Below are positions 1 through 4,631 of a stretch of 6,283 nt of DNA, piece after piece. The notes under the pieces were generated by a model. That model had not been told where the DNA came from, searched no databases, and worked only from the letters and a program-made list of their open reading frames with translations. The position numbers and the translations under genes are program-made. Each line of letters opens with the position of its first letter. The first letter of the stretch is position 1. Where the stretch lies: assembly GCA_964613585.1 (NCBI GenBank), contig CAZTHL010000140.1:1-6283 (forward strand). Reading direction: 5' to 3'. Source of the stretch: CAZTHL01 sp964613585. GTDB taxonomy: Bacteria > Pseudomonadota > Alphaproteobacteria > DSM-16000 > Inquilinaceae.

Positions 1-329
1 CCCTTGACCACCGCCTGTCCGCTCATCATTACCGCCTTCGCCGGTGCATGCTCCTGGAAACAGGCTAGAGGTCGACCATTGCATCGCGCTGTCAACGGAA
101 TGGCGCTTCGATGACGGACGCCCAGGACCGCGCGGTCCGGCGATGCCCACGCCTGCCGCAGCCTCCCACGCGGCGGCCGAGGCGCCCGGGGACGCCCGGC
201 GGGCTGTTTCCCTGGGGAATTCCCCAGGGGACAGGCGGCGGTGCTGGACGGCATGATGAGCGCTGCCAGTGCCAAGGCGGCGATTAGGTCGATAACCCAT
301 TGCTGAGGAGCGGCATGCTTGATCGTCAT
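1..329 (-). CDS. Possible 5' part of a small exported or membrane protein gene, running off the window
   Basis: The minus frame is open from an ATG at 329 to the window edge without a stop, giving at least 109 codons. The N-terminus has a short polar stretch (MTIKHAAPQQW) followed by a hydrophobic run (VIDLIAALALAALIMPSS) and a small-residue/Cys segment, which resembles a signal peptide or single membrane anchor. After about residue 35 the sequence becomes rich in P, R and G, as any GC-rich non-coding frame would, so this may be chance. No convincing ribosome binding site precedes the ATG. A later in-frame start (ATG ATG at 29 and 26, reading MSGQAVVKG..) follows GAAGGCGG and could be the true start of a gene lying mostly outside the window. 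Either way the gene would be divergent from luxR. I do not recognise the product. Confidence 0.25.
   Translation of the reverse strand, partial: MTIKHAAPQQWVIDLIAALALAALIMPSSTAACPLGNSPGKQPAGRPRAPRPPRGRLRQAWASPDRAVLGVRHRSAIPLTARCNGRPLACFQEHAPAKAVMMSGQAVVK
125..138. repeat. 14-bp perfect palindrome
   Basis: GGACCGCGCGGTCC reads the same on both strands, centred at 131.5. It is short and GC-rich, so chance is a real possibility. It lies 88 bp, centre to centre, from the longer palindrome at 210-229. Confidence 0.5.
210..229. promoter_or_regulatory. 20-bp perfect palindrome, operator-like
   Basis: CCCTGGGGAATTCCCCAGGG is a perfect palindrome without a spacer, centred between 219 and 220. It is flanked by CTGT (204-207) and ACAG (231-234), so the symmetry nearly continues, with the right arm offset by one base. 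A spacerless dyad of this length is typical of a binding site for a dimeric protein. As RNA it would need to open a central loop and would pair less well. It lies about 240 bp upstream of luxR and inside the uncertain minus-strand ORF. The symmetry is seen directly; a regulatory role is inferred. Confidence 0.45.
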
Positions 330-400
330 CTGACCGTCCGTTCGGCTGTCGTCAGGTCCGATTGCCAGCCATGGGCAAAATAACGGCTGCCACTCGACGG

Positions 401-440
401 ACCTGCGGCGGGCCCGCGGTCTGCTATAACTGGCTATACC
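401..440 (+). promoter_or_regulatory. Candidate luxR promoter with a lux-box-like element
   Basis: The 20-mer ACCTGCGGCGGGCCCGCGGT (401-420) begins with ACCTG like classical lux boxes and is an imperfect dyad (6 of 10 positions symmetric). It is followed by two AT-rich -10-like hexamers, TATAAC (425-430) and TATACC (435-440), in otherwise GC-rich DNA. No clear -35 box is seen. If this element binds the LuxR protein, the site would overlap the core promoter and suggest autoregulation. The match to a lux box is loose, so this is a suggestion only. Confidence 0.25.
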
Positions 441-461
441 GTTGCTGAGCGTTGGCGTCCC

Positions 462-1199
462 ATGGATCTCCTGGCGCGGTTCCTGGAGGAATTGCGGGCC
501 GCGTCGACGGCGGCCGAGCTTCAAGTCGCGCTCGAGCGCGTCTGCATCGAGCTCGAGCTGCCGCGCTTCGCCTACCAGGCCTATCGGCGCTCCCCCGGCA
601 GCGCCGGTGAGCCCTACGGCCTGACCACCTATCCGCAGACCTGGGTCGACCGCTACATCGACCAGCGCTACGACCTGCTCGATCCGGTGATCGGGCAGGC
701 CGCCTCCAGCCTGGTGCCGTTCGGCTGGTCGGCCGAGGATCGCCCGAAGGAGCTGACCCGTCCGCAGCGCCGCTTTCTGGACGAGGCCTGCGACTTCGAC
801 CTGAGGACGGGGATCACCATCCCGATCCACCACGGCATGGGCCGGGCGACGTCGCTCACCCTCGGCGCGCCGGAGGGGAGCGCGGCGGCCAGCGCGATCC
901 TGGAGAACCATCAGCATCTGGTCCATCTGATCGCCATCTACCTGCATCAGAATGCCCGGCGTATCCTCGACCCGACGCCGAAGCAGGTGCGTCCGCACCT
1001 GTCGCCGCGCGAGCACGCCTGCCTGACCTGGACGTGCAAGGGCAAGTCCATCCCCGAGGTCGCCGACATCCTCGAGATCGGCAAGCGGACCGTCCGGTTC
1101 CATCTCGAGAACGCCAAGGAGAAGCTCGGCGTCGGCACCGTGCAGCAGGCCATCGTCGAGGCCATCCGCCAGGGCATCATCGACCCGATGCCGATCTAG
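462..1199 (+). CDS. LuxR-family transcriptional regulator, AHL-binding (LuxR solo in this window)
   Basis: This 245-aa protein has the full two-domain layout of quorum-sensing LuxR/TraR receptors: an autoinducer-binding domain (about residues 15-165) and a C-terminal GerE/LuxR helix-turn-helix (about 178-240, starting LSPREHACLTW). The six conserved ligand-pocket residues are all present: W61, Y65, D74, P75, W89 and G117. Each is offset by exactly +4 from TraR W57, Y61, D70, P71, W85 and G113. The three conserved HTH residues are also present (E184, L188, G194). It should therefore bind an N-acyl-homoserine lactone or similar ligand and activate or repress transcription as a dimer. No luxI synthase is visible, so within the window it is a solo. 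The start is the first ATG of the frame and gives a normal family length, although its ribosome binding site is weak. The stop is embedded in a dispersed repeat (1196-1225). Confidence 0.93.
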   Translation: MDLLARFLEELRAASTAAELQVALERVCIELELPRFAYQAYRRSPGSAGEPYGLTTYPQTWVDRYIDQRYDLLDPVIGQAASSLVPFGWSAEDRPKELTRPQRRFLDEACDFDLRTGITIPIHHGMGRATSLTLGAPEGSAAASAILENHQHLVHLIAIYLHQNARRILDPTPKQVRPHLSPREHACLTWTCKGKSIPEVADILEIGKRTVRFHLENAKEKLGVGTVQQAIVEAIRQGIIDPMPI

Positions 1200-1260
1200 G
1201 GCGTTTCCGCCTGACGCGGCATCGGATCCCGGCGGTGCGGAGGACGGTACGACCGGGATC
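1185..1260 (+). terminator. Pair of adjoining inverted repeats at the luxR 3' end
   Basis: CCGATGCCG (1185-1193) pairs perfectly with CGGCATCGG (1217-1225) across the luxR stop codon. GATCCCGG (1225-1232) pairs perfectly with CCGGGATC (1253-1260) immediately afterwards. The two stems share base 1225. Neither is followed by a T-run, so a classical intrinsic terminator is not shown. They could end or protect the luxR transcript or belong to a repeat element. Confidence 0.3.
1196..1225 (+). repeat. Dispersed repeat, copy 1, at the luxR stop codon
   Basis: The 30 bases beginning CTAGGGCGTTTCCGCC match the copy at 2443-2472 at 26 of 30 positions. Both copies begin with CTAG that includes the TAG stop of the preceding gene, and both are in the same orientation. 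Short intergenic repeats of the style 'GAGC.TTTCCGC.TGACGCGGAATCG' are, from memory, common in alphaproteobacterial genomes. Confidence 0.55.
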
Positions 1261-1433
1261 GGGCGAGAAGGTCGGGTGCCGCCGCGCAGCGCGGGGCCGG
1301 GTGCGGCTGCCAGGCGCGCGGCGTCGGCTTGCCCTCGGGCCGGGGCTTTCCCATGATGACGGCGTGGCGGGCTGCGGCCAGCGGCTCCGGCCCGGCCCCG
1401 GCAGGCGACCGCTCGCGGCCCTTGCCCGGACGC

Positions 1434-1445
1434 GGTCGGCCGACC
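1434..1445. promoter_or_regulatory. 12-bp perfect palindrome upstream of the first RHH gene
   Basis: GGTCGGCCGACC is perfectly symmetric, centred at 1439.5. It could be an operator half-pair together with the dyad at 1505-1520, but this is only positional inference. Confidence 0.3.
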
Positions 1446-1504
1446 ACCATGCGCCGCTGCCGCTGCGTCGGGCCGCAGTCGAACGACGGCGAGCGGCCGG
1501 GGAG

Positions 1505-1520
1505 CCGTCGCCCGCGACGG
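1505..1520. promoter_or_regulatory. 7+7-bp inverted repeat 62 bp upstream of the first RHH gene
   Basis: CCGTCGC-CC-GCGACGG is a perfect inverted repeat with a 2-nt centre. Its position suits an operator for an autoregulating ribbon-helix-helix protein or for the LuxR protein. No promoter hexamers are clear next to it. Confidence 0.35.
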
Positions 1521-1567
1521 TCTGTTGGCGGGTGCTCATGGCCCCGGCGCAGCCGGGCGGGCCCCTT

Positions 1568-1574
1568 AGGAGGA
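1568..1574 (+). promoter_or_regulatory. Strong Shine-Dalgarno for the first RHH gene
   Basis: AGGAGGA ends 7 nt before the ATG at 1582. It is the best ribosome binding site in the window and fixes this start. Confidence 0.85.
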
Positions 1575-1581
1575 TTCACCC

Positions 1582-1887
1582 ATGTCCAGCAAGCAGGAGG
1601 GACCGAACGGCCGAGGCTCGCCCGAGCCGGAGGCCGACGTCACCCGCGAGGTCGTCCTGGACGGCGCCGTCGTCACGCTGGCGCTGGAGCCGGACTATTG
1701 GGTGAGCCTGGACTACATCCGCGGGATCGAAGACATGGAGGAGGAGCGCCTCTGGTCCATGATCCACTCCATGCGGCTGCCGGGCCAGACCGTCGGAGCG
1801 TCGGCGCGGCTGTTCATCATGCGGTATTGGCAGTGCCGGACGATGGCAATCGAGTCACCGATCTCCCGGGGCAGCCTGAGGGCCTGA
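1582..1887 (+). CDS. Ribbon-helix-helix (RHH_4-like) protein, acidic paralogue
   Basis: A 101-aa protein. After a disordered acidic leader (residues 1-20) comes a segment shaped like the RHH_4 fold (PF13467 style): a short strand (VVTLAL, 30-35), then LEPDYWVSLDYIRG (35-48), a second helix (EEERLWSMIHSM), and the closing SARLFIMRYWQ (74-84). The pattern L-E-x-x-[YF]-W-x-x-L-D-x-I and the closing [VL]F-x-x-RY[YW] are shared with the protein at 2102-2446. It differs in the strand that normally contacts DNA: the basic or polar residues seen in the paralogue (RRSSLRL) are replaced by AVVTLAL, and by my count it has more acidic than basic residues (about 15 to 11). It may therefore have lost DNA binding and act as a partner or antagonist. 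The start is set by an AGGAGGA ribosome binding site. Family members are often labelled 'aryl-sulfate sulfotransferase', which I regard as a misannotation. Confidence 0.75.
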   Translation: MSSKQEGPNGRGSPEPEADVTREVVLDGAVVTLALEPDYWVSLDYIRGIEDMEEERLWSMIHSMRLPGQTVGASARLFIMRYWQCRTMAIESPISRGSLRA

Positions 1888-2006
1888 CGGCGCCGGGAAG
1901 GCGGTCCCGACGCTCCCTCCCGAAATACTGTAGAGAGTCCGAGTACACCGGCGCGGTGATGATCCGCTATGTGCATCGCCGTATCGACGGCTGACGGAGA
2001 TGCACC

Positions 2007-2105
2007 ATGAGCATCGCGGCACAGTCACCAGCCCGAGCGCCCGCCGGTCGCGCTAGCCCCGGATCTGCGTGCCTCGCGGAGACCAAGCGCGGGGAGCGCC
2101 GATGA
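2007..2105 (+). CDS. Possible 32-aa leader ORF translationally coupled to the second RHH gene
   Basis: ATG at 2007 is preceded by GGAGA (1996-2000) at a 6-nt spacing. The ORF stops with TGA at 2103-2105, overlapping the next ATG (2102) as ATGA. That layout is a classic sign of translational coupling. The peptide (MSIAAQSPARAP..) is rich in A, R, P, S and G and resembles nothing I know, so the peptide itself may not matter. It could be a cis-acting leader or simply chance in a GC-rich frame. It contains no codon run that would suggest attenuation. Confidence 0.4.
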   Translation: MSIAAQSPARAPAGRASPGSACLAETKRGERR

Positions 2106-2446
2106 CGATGAAGCTAAGAAGCATACAGCGTGCAGGGCGGCGAAGCTCGCTGCGCCTGGAGATGGAGTTCTGGGAGGCCCTGGACGAGATCGCGTCGCGG
2201 CAGTGCATGACGCTGGGACGCCTGCTCGACGTGATCGATCGGGAGGAGATCGATCCGCGCGGACCCAGAGGCTTCACCGCGCGGATCCGGGTGTTCTGCG
2301 TGCGGTACTACCGCACCCGGCAGCACCTGACCGGGCCGGACGGGAAGCCGGCCGAGCCGGCCCTGTGGGCGCTGCTGCGCGGAGCGCCGCCAACCGGCGG
2401 CGACCCGGGCGGGGCCGGGCCCAATGGCTCGCCGACGATCAACTAG
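2102..2446 (+). CDS. Ribbon-helix-helix (RHH_4-like) DNA-binding protein, basic paralogue
   Basis: A 114-aa protein with a convincing RHH_4 domain: basic strand RRSSLRLE (13-20), helix 1 EFWEALDEIASRQ (22-34), helix 2 TLGRLLDVIDREE (37-49), and closing RIRVFCVRYYRTR (61-73). The tail (74-114) is P/G-rich and probably disordered. RHH proteins bind DNA as dimers through the paired strands, and the basic strand here is intact, unlike in the upstream paralogue. The ATG at 2102 is chosen because GGGGAG lies 5 nt upstream and the preceding 32-codon ORF ends on it. An upstream GTG at 2069 would add 11 residues but has no ribosome binding site. It probably regulates its own neighbourhood, possibly together with the paralogue and the LuxR protein; that link is inferred from adjacency only. 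Confidence 0.83.
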   Translation: MTMKLRSIQRAGRRSSLRLEMEFWEALDEIASRQCMTLGRLLDVIDREEIDPRGPRGFTARIRVFCVRYYRTRQHLTGPDGKPAEPALWALLRGAPPTGGDPGGAGPNGSPTIN

Positions 2447-2472
2447 AGCCTTTCCGCCGGACGCGGAATCGG
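2443..2472 (+). repeat. Dispersed repeat, copy 2, at the second RHH stop codon
   Basis: The sequence begins CTAGAGCCTTTCCGCC and matches 1196-1225 at 26 of 30 positions in the same orientation, again overlapping the TAG stop. A short dyad CGCCGA (2430-2435) / TCGGCG (2469-2474) frames it, as a longer dyad frames copy 1. Confidence 0.55.
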
Positions 2473-2748
2473 CGCCGGGGACCGTCGGGGGGCCGGCGGC
2501 TGCCGGTCGGCCGGAGCCCGGCCCGGGGCGGGGCGGCATGCAGTTGCGGCCGGTGTCGGCCCGGGCGCGGCGGCGGTCCCGGACTGCACCGCGGGCACCG
2601 TCACCGTGGCGCTCGGGCCGGCCGCGGCCTAGGGTGTCGCCGGCCGCTGCCGCCGGCCCCGCTGCCGGCCCCTGCTGCCGCCCCCTGCTGCCGCCCCCTG
2701 CTGCCGCCCCCTGCTGCCGCCCCCTGCTGCCGCCGAGGACGCGTTCCG
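2447..2748. other. 302-bp intergenic region, very GC-rich, without a supported gene
   Basis: The region contains the rest of the dispersed repeat, a low-complexity GC-rich stretch, and the 13-bp tandem repeats that lead up to the acetyltransferase ribosome binding site. The open frames here are low-complexity in all readings. No promoter hexamers are recognisable. Confidence 0.6.
2672..2734 (+). repeat. 13-bp tandem repeat, five copies, just upstream of the acetyltransferase
   Basis: The unit CTGCTGCCGCCCC starts at 2672, 2685, 2698, 2711 and 2724; the last copy is cut to 11 bp. The copies are identical, and a degenerate partial copy precedes them. The unit length is not a multiple of three, so it is unlikely to be coding. 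The array ends directly at the Shine-Dalgarno sequence GAGGA (2735-2739), which lies 9 nt before the ATG at 2749. Confidence 0.95.
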
Positions 2749-3402
2749 ATGCCCACGCTGTTGCCGTCCGGTCCGGATCCGGCCGAGTTGTACCCGATCC
2801 CGCACGACCGGTCGGTCGTGTTCCTGAAGCCCCTCATCCGTCACCCGCAGATAGAGGTCGGCGAGTACAGCTACTACCATGACTTCGCCGATCCGCTCGG
2901 CTTCGAGGGGAATGTGCGCTACGCGTTCCCGTTCGAGGGCGACCGGCTGAGCATCGGCCGGTTCTGCTCGATCGCCTCGGGCGCCACCTTTCTGCTCAAC
3001 GGAGGCAATCACCTGACCGACACCGTCTCGACCTATCCGTTCGGCGTGGTCGGGCGCGGGTGGGAGGAGGCGCTGCCGGAGACATGGCCCAGCCGCGGCG
3101 ACACGATGGTCGGCCATGACGTGTGGATCGGCTACCGGGCGACGCTGCTGCCCGGCGTGAAGGTCGGCCACGGCGCGGTGATCGGCGCCATGAGCGTGGT
3201 GACGGAAAACGTGCCGCCCTACGCGATCGTCGCCGGGAACCCGGCGCGCGTGGTGCGGCGCCGGCACACGGAGAGCGGTATCGAGCGGCTGCTGGCGATC
3301 GCCTGGTGGGATTGGCCGATCGAGAGGATCACGGCCAGTGTTCGTGCCATCGCGCTCGGCACCGTCGACGACCTGGAGCGGTGCCAGCACCGATGGGTGT
3401 AG
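2749..3402 (+). CDS. CatB/Vat-family (xenobiotic) hexapeptide-repeat O-acetyltransferase
   Basis: A 217-aa protein of usual length for the xenobiotic acetyltransferase (XAT) branch of left-handed beta-helix acyltransferases, which use acetyl-CoA. Landmarks in order are: N-terminal VVFLKPLI and VEVGEYSYY-like block (IEVGEYSYY, 35-43); hexapeptide core LSIGRFCSIASGATFLLNG (67-85); the family motif GGNHLTDTVSTYPF (85-98), with H88 as the presumed catalytic histidine (H82 in VatD); GDTMVGHDVWIG (117-128); LPGVKVGHGAVIGAMSVV; and PPYAIVAGNPA (156-166). It ends with WWDWPIERI, also typical of Vat/CatB. Classical members inactivate streptogramin A or chloramphenicol, but chromosomal CatB-like members in soil bacteria often have unknown substrates, so resistance should not be assumed. 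The start is supported by GAGGA at 9 nt. The first codons contain an inverted repeat (CACGACC 2803-2809 / GGTCGTG 2814-2820) that might modulate translation. Confidence 0.95.
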   Translation: MPTLLPSGPDPAELYPIPHDRSVVFLKPLIRHPQIEVGEYSYYHDFADPLGFEGNVRYAFPFEGDRLSIGRFCSIASGATFLLNGGNHLTDTVSTYPFGVVGRGWEEALPETWPSRGDTMVGHDVWIGYRATLLPGVKVGHGAVIGAMSVVTENVPPYAIVAGNPARVVRRRHTESGIERLLAIAWWDWPIERITASVRAIALGTVDDLERCQHRWV

Positions 3403-3405
3403 GCA

Positions 3406-3420
3406 CGATCTCAGAGATCG
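3406..3420. terminator. Inverted repeat directly after the acetyltransferase stop
   Basis: CGATCTC-A-GAGATCG is a perfect 7+7 dyad beginning 4 nt after the TAG. As RNA it would fold as a 5-bp stem with a 5-nt loop. There is no T-run, so it is a weak terminator candidate or a protein-binding dyad. Confidence 0.35.
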
Positions 3421-3524
3421 CGCGCCGGCGGCGGCGGACGCGGCGGCTTCGGGTCCCGCCATCCGAATGTCATCGAGGGCCTGCGCCCTCGTCGGGCGGC
3501 GGCGCGCGTCCACGCCACTGCGAT

Positions 3525-4047
3525 CCCTTGCCGTTCAAGCCGGTCGACGGGTCGGAGACGACGCGGGTTCTGTCCACCGGTCCGAGTTCGGAGCTTTCGC
3601 TCAATCTCGGCCGCTTCCCGGGCTTGCGCGTTCTCATGCCGCTCGCCGACGAGGATCTCGTGACGACGCCGTCCAAGCCAGGGGAGCGTCCCGTGCCGAG
3701 CTACGTCGTGCAACGGCGAGATCCTCTCGTAGGGCGAGCGCGCGCCGGTCGTCCTCCGGCGTCTTGAAGGCCGCTCGGACGAGCTTCTGCGCGGCACCTA
3801 CGCGGACGCCGAGCGCCTCGGTCGGCGGGCGCCGGACCTCAACTTGAACGACCCCGACACGCTCGTGCAGGTCGGCCGGTCGCTGGCGGTTCGGGGCACG
3901 TTCGACGAAGGCATCCCGCCGATCGGGCAGGGGATCGGTGCGGTGCACGATGATGCGGATATGCCGGCTGACCCGCAGCGACCGGAAACTGGACTCCTAC
4001 GCCCGATCCAGCCCGTGGAACTGCATGCCGGGACCGGACGAACCTGA
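3525..4047 (+). pseudogene. Frame-shifted remnant of an unidentified, TPR-like protein gene
   Basis: Two adjoining stretches in different + frames show the strong third-position G/C bias of real genes here. The first runs from about 3525 to 3708 (positions divisible by 3; includes SLNLGRFPGLRVLMPLADED). The second runs from about 3710 to 3957 in the next frame (includes DELLRGTYADAERLGRRAP and DPDTLVQVGRSLAVRGTFDE) and has an in-frame TAG at 3730. The second frame stays formally open to 4047, but the codon bias fades after about 3957. The stretch DPDTLVQVGRSLAVRGTFDE fits a tetratricopeptide helix pair. One gene broken by a frameshift plus a nonsense change explains this best. No start or clear family is recognisable, and the 3' end runs into the lower-GC patch. 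Confidence 0.38.
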
Positions 4048-4108
4048 CCAGACTGTCCGTGAAGATATAGGCGATCCGGGGCTCCTTGTGGTTTTGCGTC
4101 ATCATCAT
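4030..4108 (-). pseudogene. N-terminal fragment of an unidentified minus-strand gene
   Basis: ATG at 4108 (ATG ATG ATG ACG CAA..) overlaps the preceding stop codon as ATGA. It opens with MMMTQNHKEPRIAYIFTDSL and then VRFVRSR before the sequence turns into R/P/G-rich frame shadow of the + strand remnant. The tight overlap with an upstream coding end suggests the start of the next gene in an operon, cut off after about 25 codons. I do not recognise the family. Confidence 0.35.
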
Positions 4109-4178
4109 CTCACCGAGAAAACCTTCATCACCTCATCGCCCAAGTGGTTGATGACCTTGACGGCGATCCGATCCCTCC
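4105..4178 (-). pseudogene. C-terminal fragment, resembling the tail of an adenine-specific DNA methyltransferase
   Basis: The minus-strand reading ends in RIAVKVINHLGDEVMKVFSV followed by R and a stop. From memory this resembles the C-terminal tail of site-specific (type III-like) adenine DNA methyltransferases, but only about 23 residues remain, so the assignment is tentative. It follows directly on the truncated N-terminus at 4172-4330 in a different frame, and its stop overlaps the start at 4108. Confidence 0.3.
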
Positions 4179-4330
4179 TCTGCACAGAGCCTTGTGTCCG
4201 GCTCCTGATAGGGTTCGCCAATCGCTGTCGGAACGATTGTTTGGATTTCGTCCCAAAATAGCATCGCTGACCTAAGCCATCCGGTCCCACGAATGTCAAT
4301 ATGCGGGTAATATAATGCGGTTCCAAGCAT
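4172..4330 (-). pseudogene. N-terminal fragment of an 'ALYYPHI'-type protein (DUF6236-like)
   Basis: ATG at 4330, with GGGAAG 5 nt upstream, opens a coherent sequence: LGTALYYPHIDIRG, then WLRSAMLFWDEIQTIVP and EPYQEPDTRL. Opening with ALYYPxI..xxxWL..A.L.WD.I..IVP reminds me of DUF6236-type proteins, although I cannot confirm the family. Coding sense is lost after about 50 codons, where another frame takes over with a different protein tail. Codon use is more A/T-rich than in the flanking genes, which suggests foreign origin. Confidence 0.4.
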
Positions 4331-4533
4331 ATTTGCTTCCCGACGCTTAGATGTCCTGCGGGTAAGAGCCGTTTGGACTGCTCCTAAGATCCTCTTTCTA
4401 TCGCAGGGCTTATTTCAAGGAAATCAGAAGTTCTGGTTGAGCACGCGCACCCTACGTCCACAATCGTCGTCATCTCACCCATAGGGCGGCGACGGCGTTG
4501 CGGTCTCGGGATGCGCGACACTCGCGACGCCAC
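4331..4533. other. Lower-GC intergenic stretch without a supported gene
   Basis: GC content here is visibly lower than in the flanking genes. I find no frame with a recognisable product on either strand. Together with the three gene fragments it forms a compositionally distinct patch (about 4030-4490), probably imported DNA in decay. Confidence 0.5.
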
Positions 4534-4561
4534 CGCGCCAAAAAGGGTCCTTTTCGGCGCG
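4534..4561. repeat. 28-bp near-perfect palindrome
   Basis: CGCGCC (4534-4539) pairs with GGCGCG (4556-4561). Inside that, AAAAGG (4541-4546) pairs with CCTTTT (4549-4554) around a GT centre. The only internal mismatch is A4540/C4555. This is the first of several strong dyads in the next 250 bp. Confidence 0.85.
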
Positions 4562-4631
4562 CCTCGCGCGGTCACCGGAATCCGCGCTCTCCCGCGCGTC
4601 AAAACCCCGTGCCAAAACCTCCGGGGGCGTT

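Larger units (their letters stand above)
1200..1581. other. 382-bp intergenic region without a supported gene
   Basis: No frame here has a recognisable product. The long open frames are R/P/G-rich, as expected of GC-rich DNA. The region holds inverted repeats just after luxR, a long-range pair GCCGGGGC (1339-1346) / GCCCCGGC (1395-1402), palindromes at 1434-1445 and 1505-1520, and a strong ribosome binding site at its 3' end. It is probably the regulatory region of the ribbon-helix-helix gene at 1582. Confidence 0.6.

Noticed and set aside
44..256. 70-aa + strand ORF
   Set aside because: Composition is A/P/R-rich, as in any GC-rich non-coding frame; no ribosome binding site or family resemblance; it spans two palindromes.
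315..383. 22-aa ORF (MLDRHLTVRS..) with GAGGAG upstream
   Set aside because: The spacing between GAGGAG and the ATG is only 4 nt, the peptide has no recognisable feature, and it overlaps the start of a competing minus-strand frame.
1034..1994. Long + strand frames through the luxR 3' end and the intergenic gap
   Set aside because: They are out of frame with luxR and the RHH gene, R/P/G-rich, and lack ribosome binding sites; they are shadows of GC bias.
2203..2748. Long upstream extension of the acetyltransferase frame
   Set aside because: It runs through the second RHH gene and the 13-bp tandem repeats. The ATG at 2749 has a good Shine-Dalgarno and gives the normal family length.
2629..3513. 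294-aa minus ORF opposite the acetyltransferase
   Set aside because: It is an antisense shadow of a high-GC3 gene, with R/A/G/V-rich composition and no domain.
3634..3948. 104-aa minus ORF
   Set aside because: Its codon bias is that of an antisense shadow; the + strand remnant explains it better.
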